Part shown: in pieces, positions 25,981 to 34,800 of the stretch
Numbering within the stretch: position 1 is the stretch's first letter
How the letters are laid out: every line of letters starts with the position of its first letter
Assembly: GCF_007197885.1 (NCBI RefSeq)
Contig: NZ_VKKG01000006.1
Span: 248,001-312,000, forward strand
From: Tessaracoccus rhinocerotis
GTDB lineage: Bacteria; Actinomycetota; Actinomycetes; Propionibacteriales; Propionibacteriaceae
Reading direction: 5' to 3'
Length of the DNA stretch: 64,000 nucleotides
Translations under genes and position numbers: made by a program
The notes under the pieces: model-generated
What the model was told of the DNA's origin: nothing
Seen by the model: only the letters and a program-made list of their open reading frames with translations
The model's database searches: none

Positions 25981-27141
25981 ATGCGTCCATCCATCAGGAA
26001 AACCCTGGCTGCCACCGCCTCCGCCGTTGCCATGCTGGCCATGGCCGCCTGTGGGCAGGACGCCGGCCCCGCCGAAGGCGGTGGTGGTGAGGACAAGGCC
26101 ACCAGCGTGACGTTCGGCGTCGTGGGCCCCAAGACCGGTGACCAGGCACAGTACGGCGAGGACTGGCAGAAGGGCTTCGACCTGGCGCTCGAGGAGCTGA
26201 ACGCCGAGGGCGACGTCGAGTACAAGATTGACTTCCAGGACTCCCAGGGCCAGCCCGCGCAGGCCAGCAACATCGCCCAGAAGTTCGTCTCCGACGACAA
26301 CATCTACGCCGCGATGGGCGACTTCTCGTCCGCCACCTCCATGGTCGCCAGCCCCGTGTTCCAGCGCGGTGAGCTCGTCCAGCTGGGCATCACCAACTCG
26401 CACCCCGAGTTCACTGACACCGGCGACTACATCTTCGCCTCTCCGGTGACGCAGGCCGTCGAGGGCCAGCTGCAGGCCGACGGCGCGAAGGCGCTCGGCG
26501 ACAAGGCCGCCGTGTTCTACCTCAACACCGACTGGGGCATCACCACCTGGGACGTGTTCGAGGACCGCGCCGCCGAGAACGGCCTGGAGATCGTCTACTC
26601 CTCCGCCGTCGAGGAGGCCTCGACCGACTTCAAGCCGCTGCTGCTGAACGCGAAGAACGCCGGCGCCGACGTCGTCTACATGCTCACCTACTACAAGACC
26701 ACCTCGCTGCTGGTGCAGCAGGCGGGCGACGTCGGTCTCGAGGCCGAGTTCGGGGCCGTAGGCTCCAACTACTCGCTCGAGTTCCTCGAGCTCGCCGGTG
26801 ACGCGGCCGACGGGGTCTACATGGCCACCACGTTCTTCCCGGCCTCGGAGGATCCCGAGGTGAAGGCCTACGTCGAGGCGTTCACGGAGAAGTACGGGTT
26901 CCAGCCGAACCTGTTCAACACCTACGCCTACGACGGCGTGAAGGCCCTGGCGAAGGCCTACGAGGAGTCCGACGGCACCCGCCAGGGACTGCGCGACTCC
27001 CTCGCCACCAGCTCCGAACTGCCCTCGATCGTCTACGGCACCTACGGCTTCAACGAGGAGCGTCGCATCGACAACCCGACCTTCCGCTGGATCCAGGTCA
27101 AGGACGGCGAGTTCGTCGAGGTCGACCCGCTCGTCGAGTGA
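25981..27141 (+). CDS. ABC importer substrate-binding lipoprotein (LivK-like)
   Basis: Lipoprotein of 386 residues that captures the substrate of the importer encoded downstream. The signal sequence ends in the lipobox LAMAAC, followed by a Gly-rich tether and a type I periplasmic-binding fold beginning VTFGVVGPKTGDQAQYGEDW. The family Glu/Asn/Tyr-rich hinge segments (FNTYAYDGVKALAKA) are present. The ATG at 25981 follows AAGGAGTAGG. The spacer to the permease gene (27142-27343) contains two copies of CGCCCGGCCGGG (27169-27180 and 27200-27211) able to form GC-rich structures. These may stabilise or end part of the livK message, as is usual for binding-protein genes. Branched-chain or related amino acids are the likely ligand. 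Confidence 0.92.
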   Translation: MRPSIRKTLAATASAVAMLAMAACGQDAGPAEGGGGEDKATSVTFGVVGPKTGDQAQYGEDWQKGFDLALEELNAEGDVEYKIDFQDSQGQPAQASNIAQKFVSDDNIYAAMGDFSSATSMVASPVFQRGELVQLGITNSHPEFTDTGDYIFASPVTQAVEGQLQADGAKALGDKAAVFYLNTDWGITTWDVFEDRAAENGLEIVYSSAVEEASTDFKPLLLNAKNAGADVVYMLTYYKTTSLLVQQAGDVGLEAEFGAVGSNYSLEFLELAGDAADGVYMATTFFPASEDPEVKAYVEAFTEKYGFQPNLFNTYAYDGVKALAKAYEESDGTRQGLRDSLATSSELPSIVYGTYGFNEERRIDNPTFRWIQVKDGEFVEVDPLVE

Positions 27142-27343
27142 TCATCCCGGCCCGGCCGAGCGTGGAAGCGCCCGGCCGGGCATCGGCCGCTCGTGGGAAC
27201 GCCCGGCCGGGAATCTGGTTCGCCACCCTTGGTACAAGACGCTCCGGATGTGTCGGGAGCCTCGTGACCCCGGGGTGGCAAGCCGACGCAAGGGTGGCGA
27301 ACGCCACTGACGGGCCGACGCCCGAGCAGCAGGAAAGAGAATC

Positions 27344-29224
27344 GTGGACACAGTTCTGGCCGGACTCATCAACGGCAACGCCTACGCGCTGATCGCGCTG
27401 GGCCTGTCGTTGGTCATCGGCGTCGCAAACGTCATCAACTTCGCCCAGGGCTCGCTGTTCGCGGTGGGTGCCATGGTGGGCTGGTTGATGACCACCAGCC
27501 TCGGCCTGCCGCTGTGGGTGGCGGTCATCGTGGCGATGGCGGTCACCGCCCTGCTCGGGTGGGTGATCAACGAACTCGCAGTCAAGCCGTTCGCGGGCAA
27601 GGCCCCGATCGCGGCGGTGTTGTCGACGATCGCCATGATGATCATCCTCGACGCGTCCAACGAGCTCATCTTCGGCCCCGAGCTGCGCCCCATGCGCACC
27701 GGCCTGCCCGACGTCTCGTTCCAGCTGTTCGGCCTCACCATCAACCCGATCGACATCGTCATCCTCTGCACCTCGGTGGTGCTCATGGTCGGCCTCGCCG
27801 CGCTGCTGCGCTTCACCCGTTTCGGCCGGGCCGTGCGCGCCACGTCGCAGGACCGCGAGGCAGCCGCCCAGATGGGCGTGCCCGTGAACCGGGTGCAGGC
27901 GCTGGCGTTCATGCTGGCCTCCTCGCTCGGCGGGCTCGCGGGCGTGCTCGTGGCCGCCTACTTCACCACCATCTCGCCCACCCAGGGCTTCACCATCGGC
28001 CTTGCCGGCATCGCCGCCGCGACCCTCGGTGGCCTCGGCTCGCTGCTGGGCGCCGTCGTCGGCGGCCTCATCCTCGGTGTCATCGAGGCCTTCGGCGTCT
28101 CGCTGTGGGGCGACGCCGCCCGCCAGATCATCACCTTCGGCGTGCTGCTGCTGGTGCTGTGGATCCGCCCGCAGGGCCTCCTGGGTGCCAAGGCAATCAA
28201 GAAGGAACCCCTCACCGGTACGTTCTTCGCCGCTGCCCGCAAGATCCGCGTCCCGTGGTGGGGAGTGCTGCTGCTCGTGCTGATCGGCGCCGTGCCGATG
28301 GTCCCGGGGCTGCTGGACGGGTACACCGTGCAGGTGGGCATCCAGATCATCCTGTTCGCGCTCGCCGCGCTCTCCATGACCATCCTCGGCGGCCAGGCGG
28401 GCCAGCTCTCGCTCGGTCAGGCCGGCACCGTGGCGCTCGGCGCCTACGCGCTGGCGCTGCTCACCAAGAACGCGGGTCTGCCGTTCCTGCCGGCGGTGCT
28501 GATCGCGGGTCTGATCGGTGCAGTGATCATGACCGTCGTCGCCGCGCCCAGCTGGCGCCTCAGCGGCCACTACCCTGCGATCGCGACGCTGGCCACCGGT
28601 GCCGCGATCACCGCCGTCGCCGCCAACTGGAACTCCGTCACCGGCGGCGGCGCAGGCATCGCGCTGATCCCGCAGGCCGAGGTCTTCGGGATCGTGCTTT
28701 CCAGCAACTCCGCCCGCTACGGCCTGGTGTTCGTCGTGCTGCTCATCCTGTGCGGCCTGGTGTTCCTGTGGAGCAAGTCTCACGTCGGCATGTACTGGCG
28801 CGCCATCCGCGACGACGAGGTGGCCGCCCGCGCCGCCGGCATCGCCACCCCGCAGTACAAGTCCCTCGCGTTCGGCGTCTCCGGCTTCATCGCCGGCATC
28901 GCCGGAGCGCTGTGGGCCGCCGACTACGGCTTCATCGACCCGAAGACCTTCCCGCCGATGATGAGCTTCCAGATCGTCATCGTCGCGGTGCTGGGCGGCA
29001 TGCTCAGCCCGATCGGCGCCATCCTCGGCTCCGCCGTGATGGTGGGCGGCCTGGAGCTGTTCCGATTCTCCGCCTCGGCCCGCCTGCTGGCCTACGGCCT
29101 GATCCTGCTCCTGCTGATCCGGTTCCGCCCGCAGGGCCTGTGGACCCACTTCGACTGGTTCGACCGCCTCAAGCAGCGGTTCGGCCGCAACAAGGACTCC
29201 GAGCTGGAAGGGAGCGACGCATGA
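27344..29224 (+). CDS. fused LivH-LivM permease
   Basis: Integral membrane protein of 626 residues containing both permease halves of a branched-chain amino-acid-type importer. Residues 1 to about 290 match LivH (start DTVLAGLINGNAYALIALGLSL, coupling region FGRAVRATSQDREAAAQMG). About 300-600 match LivM (GQAGQLSLGQA, coupling region MYWRAIRDDEVAARAAGI). Both halves end in the conserved LLxxRPQGL. In most bacteria these are two genes; a natural fusion is the simplest reading, since the frame is open through the linker. GTG start at 27344; the stop overlaps the next ATG. Confidence 0.93.
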   Translation: MDTVLAGLINGNAYALIALGLSLVIGVANVINFAQGSLFAVGAMVGWLMTTSLGLPLWVAVIVAMAVTALLGWVINELAVKPFAGKAPIAAVLSTIAMMIILDASNELIFGPELRPMRTGLPDVSFQLFGLTINPIDIVILCTSVVLMVGLAALLRFTRFGRAVRATSQDREAAAQMGVPVNRVQALAFMLASSLGGLAGVLVAAYFTTISPTQGFTIGLAGIAAATLGGLGSLLGAVVGGLILGVIEAFGVSLWGDAARQIITFGVLLLVLWIRPQGLLGAKAIKKEPLTGTFFAAARKIRVPWWGVLLLVLIGAVPMVPGLLDGYTVQVGIQIILFALAALSMTILGGQAGQLSLGQAGTVALGAYALALLTKNAGLPFLPAVLIAGLIGAVIMTVVAAPSWRLSGHYPAIATLATGAAITAVAANWNSVTGGGAGIALIPQAEVFGIVLSSNSARYGLVFVVLLILCGLVFLWSKSHVGMYWRAIRDDEVAARAAGIATPQYKSLAFGVSGFIAGIAGALWAADYGFIDPKTFPPMMSFQIVIVAVLGGMLSPIGAILGSAVMVGGLELFRFSASARLLAYGLILLLLIRFRPQGLWTHFDWFDRLKQRFGRNKDSELEGSDA

Positions 29225-30126
29225 GCGCCGTACTGACTGTCGACGGGCTGACCCGCAGCTTCGGCTCGCTGGTGGCGGTCGACGACTCCAGCTTCGAGAT
29301 CAACGAGGGGGAGGTGGTCAGCGTCATCGGGCCCAACGGCTCCGGCAAGTCCACCACCATCAACCTCATCTCCGGCGAGCTGCGGCCGGACTCCGGCAGG
29401 GTGCTGCTCGACGGCGTCGACATCACGGGCCACCCCCCGGACAAGGTCGCCCTCGCGGGGGCGCGTCGCACCTTCCAGAACGGGCGGGTCTTCGGCAACG
29501 CCACCGTCGAGGAGAACGTCATCCTCGGCCAGACCCCACTCGCGGAGAAGGTCTACCCGCTGCGCGCGCTGCGCGGCATCCCGGTGCTGCGCTGGCTCTC
29601 GCTCACCGCGGAGATCCTCTGGGCACTCATCCCCTCCCGCGGCAAGCGGCAGGAGCGCGAGCGCATGCAGGAGCGCGTCACGGGGCAGCTGGCCCGGTTC
29701 TCCGACAGGCTCACCCCGCGCCGGCAGCACAACGCCGCCACCCTCTCCTACGCCAACCGGCGGCGCACCGAGATCGCCCGCGCGCTGGCGTCGTCGCCGC
29801 GGCTGCTGCTGCTCGACGAGCCCACCGCAGGCATGAACACGTCGGAGACCGCGGAGGTCATGAACCAGCTGCTCGAGCTCAAGGAGCAGGGCCAGACCAT
29901 GCTCCTGGTGGAGCACAAGCTGGACCTCGTCATGACGGTCTCCGACCGCGTGGTGGTGATGGACTCGGGCGCCATCATCGCCGAGGGCACCCCGGCGCAG
30001 GTGCAGAACGACCCGCGCGTCATCGAGGCCTACCTCGGCAAGAATCGCGCCACCCGGCTGCAGAGCGGCCACGACATCGAACAGCTCACCGAGGGCGATC
30101 CACTGGGGACGAACTATGTCATCTGA
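29221..30126 (+). CDS. ABC importer ATPase, LivG-like
   Basis: ATPase of 301 residues energising the fused permease. Walker A is GPNGSGKSTT; the signature is degenerate (LSYANRRRTEIARAL in place of LSGGQ, as usual for LivG); Walker B is LLLLDEPTAG. The LivG-specific tail with VEHKLDLVMTVSDRVVVMD is present. An insertion of about 30 residues (YPLRALRGIPVLRWLSLTAE) lies between the Q-loop and signature, again as in LivG. It is coupled upstream by ATGA and overlaps the next gene by 11 bases. Confidence 0.95.
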   Translation: MSAVLTVDGLTRSFGSLVAVDDSSFEINEGEVVSVIGPNGSGKSTTINLISGELRPDSGRVLLDGVDITGHPPDKVALAGARRTFQNGRVFGNATVEENVILGQTPLAEKVYPLRALRGIPVLRWLSLTAEILWALIPSRGKRQERERMQERVTGQLARFSDRLTPRRQHNAATLSYANRRRTEIARALASSPRLLLLDEPTAGMNTSETAEVMNQLLELKEQGQTMLLVEHKLDLVMTVSDRVVVMDSGAIIAEGTPAQVQNDPRVIEAYLGKNRATRLQSGHDIEQLTEGDPLGTNYVI

Positions 30127-30859
30127 GAAGAAGCAACCACTGCTCGAGGCCCGGGACGTCAACGTCCACTACGGCCAGTTCCACGCGCTCCAGGACGTCA
30201 GCTACACCATCGGCAAGGGCGAGATCGTGTCCCTGCTCGGCGGCAACGCCTGCGGCAAGTCCACCAGCATGAAGACCATCCTTCGCCTGGTGGCTCCCAG
30301 CTCGGGCAGCATCACCTTCGACGGCGAGTCCACGCTCGGCATGTCCACCGCCGACGTCGTCAGCCGCGGCATCGCCTCGGTGCCGGAGGCGCGCCGTGTC
30401 TTCCCGGAGATGACCATCGAGGACAACCTCCTGGTGGGTGCCTACACCAGACGCGACGGCTCGGCCGAGATCCGCAAGGACCTCGCCGCCCAGTACGACC
30501 TGTTCCCGCGGCTGGCTGAGCGGCGCCGCCAGCAGGCCGGCACGATGTCCGGCGGCGAGCAGCAGATGCTGGCGTTCGCGCGCGCACTGATGAGCCGCCC
30601 GAAGCTGATCTGCATGGACGAGCCGACGATGGGTCTGGCCCCGATCATCGTGGACCAGGTCCTCGAGACCATCCAGCGCATCAACTCCGAGCTCGGGCTG
30701 TCGGTGTTCATGGTGGAGCAGAACGCGGAGCTCGCGCTGTCCATCGCGCACCGAGGCTACGTCCTGGTCAACGGCGTCGTCACCCTCTCCGGCGGCGCGA
30801 ACGAACTGATCCGCGACCCCCGGATCCGCGAGGCCTACCTCGGCCAGAAGGCCGCCTGA
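30116..30859 (+). CDS. ABC importer ATPase, LivF-like
   Basis: Second ATPase (247 residues) of the importer. Walker A is unusual, GGNACGKSTSM, with Asn-Ala-Cys where most LivF proteins have NGAGKST; the key Gly-Lys-Ser-Thr is intact. The Q-loop region is ARRVFPEMTIEDNL, the signature MSGGEQQMLAFARAL and Walker B LICMDEPTMGL. VEQNAELAL carries the LivF-type switch segment. It is the last gene of the operon, and a 12-base palindrome GGCAGCGCTGCC follows the stop at 30868-30879. Confidence 0.95.
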   Translation: MSSEKKQPLLEARDVNVHYGQFHALQDVSYTIGKGEIVSLLGGNACGKSTSMKTILRLVAPSSGSITFDGESTLGMSTADVVSRGIASVPEARRVFPEMTIEDNLLVGAYTRRDGSAEIRKDLAAQYDLFPRLAERRRQQAGTMSGGEQQMLAFARALMSRPKLICMDEPTMGLAPIIVDQVLETIQRINSELGLSVFMVEQNAELALSIAHRGYVLVNGVVTLSGGANELIRDPRIREAYLGQKAA

Positions 30860-30948
30860 GCCGCACTGGCAGCGCTGCCGCCCTGCAAATGTCAGGGTTT
30901 ACCCCGACGATAGCCGCGCGCTCCCAGCCCTAGGCTTCAGCAGTCAGG

Positions 30949-30988
30949 TGCCCGCCGGTGCGGGCATCCGCTGGTTTCAGGGGGGGGG
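30949..30988 (+). promoter_or_regulatory. leader hairpin and G9 tract before a surface-protein gene
   Basis: A hairpin TGCCCG-CCGGTG-CGGGCA (30949-30966) is followed by nine consecutive G residues (30980-30988), ending six bases before the ATG of the Thr-rich secreted protein. The G tract probably serves as the ribosome-binding region. Its length could vary by slippage and change start spacing. Confidence 0.45.
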
Positions 30989-30994
30989 TTGGGG

Positions 30995-31741
30995 ATGCGG
31001 GGAGTTGCGCTCGGTGCATGGGTGGTGCTCACGGCCTTGTCGGCGCTGGGCGTGTTGCTCGCGTCGTCGCCGACGGTGCGTGCCGCGAACCCTGACGCCA
31101 CGGTGACCACCACCGCCACGGCTACGACGACGGTCACGGCCACCGCCACGTCGTCGACCACGGCCACGGCCACCGCGCCGGTTGCCACCACGACGGCCAC
31201 CGTCACCGCGACGGCCACCGCCACCACCACCGCGACCTCGACGGCCACCGCCACGGCGACGGCCTCGCGGACCGTAGTGGTGACACCGGAGCCGGAGCCG
31301 ACGGTGACCACCACCGAGACCGTGACGCCGCCGCCCGTGGAGAAGGACCTCTACGAGACGCCGGGACGCCACACGTCGGCGGGCAGGCAGTGGATGACTG
31401 CCTGCGAGCCCTACTCGGTGACCCACCGCTGCTGGACCTGGATCTGGGGGACCCGGGTCCAGCACGTGGGCGGTGACCGGTTCCTCGCATCCGCGGGCTG
31501 GGTGTTCAACAACCTCACCTACGTCGCGTCGCCGAAGTCGCTGTGGGTGGGCAACCCGCTGGGCAGCGCCGGCTCATGGACCGACGAGGAGGGCCGCCAG
31601 TGGCGCACCGAGTGCAACACGCCGGTCACCGGCGGCAACGGTTGCCGCTCCTGGGTGACCACCAAGGTCGCGGCGCGCACCGCGGACGGGTTCGGATTCG
31701 TGCGCACGGAGGTGTTCAACAACATCGTGCGCTTCAGCTGA
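30995..31741 (+). CDS. secreted Thr/Ala-repeat protein with four-cysteine module
   Basis: Secreted protein of 248 residues. The signal peptide is MRGVALGAWVVLTALSALG, with cleavage after VRA near residue 30. Residues about 34-95 are an extended low-complexity linker of Thr, Ala and Val. A short Pro/Glu stretch (TPEPEPT) follows, and then the four-cysteine module (118-248) with CEPYSVTHRC, WVFNNLTY, WRTECNT and CRSW, ending in FNNIVRF. There is no enzyme domain, so the protein is essentially a stalk plus the module, suggesting that the module itself has a binding or anchoring function. It is 113 bases ahead of a giant protein with the same ending. Confidence 0.85.
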   Translation: MRGVALGAWVVLTALSALGVLLASSPTVRAANPDATVTTTATATTTVTATATSSTTATATAPVATTTATVTATATATTTATSTATATATASRTVVVTPEPEPTVTTTETVTPPPVEKDLYETPGRHTSAGRQWMTACEPYSVTHRCWTWIWGTRVQHVGGDRFLASAGWVFNNLTYVASPKSLWVGNPLGSAGSWTDEEGRQWRTECNTPVTGGNGCRSWVTTKVAARTADGFGFVRTEVFNNIVRFS

Positions 31742-31854
31742 GGTGTATCAGGACGACGGCGGGGGACTCTTGGCCGTCTGAGAACCGAATGTTTGCAGCG
31801 GACCGGGGCCGGACGGCACCACCCGCGCGGGACGAGCCCCTCGGGGGCAGGGGG

Positions 31855-34800
31855 ATGAAGATGTCAAGCAGGAATCGCGGGTTGACGGCATTGCTGGCCA
31901 CCTCGGCACTGGTGCTTGGAACGGTCGGCGCACAACCGACCACGGCGACGGCCGACGCCACCGGTTTCGTGCTCAACCGGACCGGGTTCGGCGGCAACGC
32001 CGTCGTCAGGATCGAGCAGGGGGTGCTGACCCGCAACTGCGACCAGATCTACACCGCCTCGGACATCTACGTGGTGCCCACCGGCTCCGTCACCGGTACC
32101 GGCGCGACCCTCACGGACGTCAGCGGTGAACCCAACACCATCATGAGCCAGGCCGGCGGCGGCCTGTTCTTCGACGAGATCATCGGCTTCACCGGCCCGA
32201 GCGGGAAGATCCCAGAAGGCACCTACGACATCGTGGAGGACACCTGCCAGGACGGCGTCTTCGACAGCAGCAACGGTGAGCAGGGCTTCGACTCCATCCT
32301 CACCAACGCCTTCACCGTCGAGTACCCCGGTGGCGTGCCCCCGCTGCCGAGCGCGGCGATCACAGCCATGAAGGACGGCGCCCGCGAGCAGTCGGCGTAC
32401 TGGACCGGCACTGCCGCCATGTACTTCGTCCTCTTCGCGGTCGAGACCGTGCGCGACCTCAAGGCGATGGACCTGAAGACGCGGATGGGCAGGTACCTCA
32501 ACTTCTACTGCCTGCTCGATCCCGGCATCGAGGGGTCCCCGATGCCCGTCACGCCGTGGTGCCCCACGGTCAGCATCCTAGGGGCCACCGAGCTGCGGGC
32601 CGCCGTGGTGAAGACCATCCTCGACAAGGCGCTCAACTACTCCGGCATCGCGGCCGACCCGCCGGACTTCGACTACGCCGATCCCAGCGTGCCCGCCCCG
32701 GTGGACACCTTCGATGCCGTCACCGGCGGCCTCGGGGAGGCGTCACTGCTCGACCACGCCACGCTGCTGGCGCACGACAAGGCACTCTCCGCCGCCTTCC
32801 TCGGCGCCCTCGAGAAGTACCAGGGGGCGCAGATCGACGACGACCCGGCCGCTGCGCTCATGCACGCCCGCTCCGTCCAGAACTACGCGATCGCGCTGAG
32901 GGACGTGCAGTCGGCGCAGGCCACGACGGCCCAGAACTACTACAACCAGTCACGCACCTCACCCAGCGTCGACACCGTGATCGCACAGTGGGAGACGTTG
33001 CAGTCCGAGGTGGCAGCCAACGGCTTCACCGACGAGGACCGCCGCGAACTGCTGAACGCCGGGTTGGACGAGCAGGAGATCGCGAGCCTCGCCGAGGCCA
33101 TCGTCGGCGTCGACCTGGACCGGGAGTTCGAGAACGTCCCGGCGCTGCTGAACGGACAGACCACCGCGAACAACCAGATGGGCGCCGCCTGGGTGCAGCT
33201 CCACAACGAGTTCATCCCGATCGTCCAGACGCTGGAGGAGGTCGTGGCCGTCCAGGGCCTCGCGGCCGCTCCCGCCCTCGACGCCCGCGGCCCCTACAGC
33301 GCCAGCGTCACCCGTGCGCTCACGCTCAGCGCCGTCTGCGCGGACTGTGTCTCGGTCGCCTGGGACCTCGACGGCGACGGCGTCCACGACGACGCCACCG
33401 GTGCGCAGGTCTCGCACACCTTCACCGCCGGCAGGCACGTGGTGAGCGCGCTCGGCACCGGCGAGGGCGGCGGCCGCACCGTCGACCACGCCGTCGTGAA
33501 CGTCACCGGCGGCAACACCGCTCCCCGCCACAATGCGAAGACGCCGCGGGACGGTGACGTCGAACTCGTCGTCGGAGCCCAGCAGGAGTTCACGGTGACC
33601 CCGTACGACGCCAACTCCGACACCCTGGAGACCGTCTGGACCGTGGACGGCGTCGCCGCGGCCACCGGCACCAGCCACACCGTCACCGCGACGGCGGACT
33701 CCCCGCGGCAGGTGGTGGCCGTCAGCACCGACCCGTCGGGCGACTTCGCGACCACCCGGTGGGTCGTCGTGCCCATGCAGGCCGACGCCGACGGCGACGG
33801 CTGGCACGCCAACGTCGACTGCGACGACACCAGCGCCACCGTGCACCCCGGCGCCGCGGAGATCGGCGGCAACGGGATCGACGACGACTGCGACCCGGCC
33901 ACCTCAGACGCAGGCGCACCCACCGCGGCCTTCTCCCACGTGCCCGGCCTGGCGATCATCGGCGAGCCCGTCACCTTCACCGACCGTTCCACCGACCCGG
34001 AGGGCGACCTCGTCGCCTGGGCCTGGAGCTTCGGAGACGGCGCCACCTCCGACCTGCAGGACCCCACCCACACCTTCACGGCGGCCGGTACGCGCACCGT
34101 GACCCTCGAGGTCACCGACGGCGACGCCATGTCCGCCAGCACCAGCCGTGAGGTGACGGTGACGGACCGACCCGTCGCGTCGTTCACGTTCGAACCGGCC
34201 GACCCGAGGTCCGGCCAGGAGGTCGCCTTCACCTCCACCTCCGTCGACGCCGACGGGATCGCGCTGCTGGAGTGGGACTTCGATCACGACGGCTCGACCT
34301 TCGACGTCGACAGCACCGAACCCTCGCCCAGCCATGTCTTCGGGACCAGCGCCACCGTCGCCCTGCGCGTCACCGACAGCCTCGGCGTCGTGTCAGAGGT
34401 CGTCACCGCGCAGGTCGGCATCACCGGACCCCCGGTGGCGGCGTTCAACCCGCGGCCCGCGAACGGCGGGACCAACATGGCGCTGGTGCAGCACGGTGCA
34501 TCGGCGGTCAACTGGTCCAGCCAGTACGGCACCCAGTACTCGGCGACGGAGCTGATCGACGTCGACTACCCCAGCGGTGAGACCGGCTGGTTCACGGCCA
34601 CCGGACTGGCGAACAACCAGTGGGCCACCTTCGACCTGGGCGCCCCGTACCTGGTCGACCGGATCAAGGTGCAGCCCGACGGGTCCAGGACCTACCGGCC
34701 GGCCGACGTGAGCTTCGGCCTTTCCAGCAGCGGCAGCACCAGCGGGTTCACCACCGTCTTCGACGGTGGACTCGCGGACAACGCCGAGCTGCAGGAGATC

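Noticed and set aside
31100-31270. Possible CRISPR or tandem-repeat array in the GCC/ACC-rich tract
   Set aside because: The repetition is codon-level low complexity within a coding Thr/Ala linker; there are no spaced identical repeats with unique spacers.
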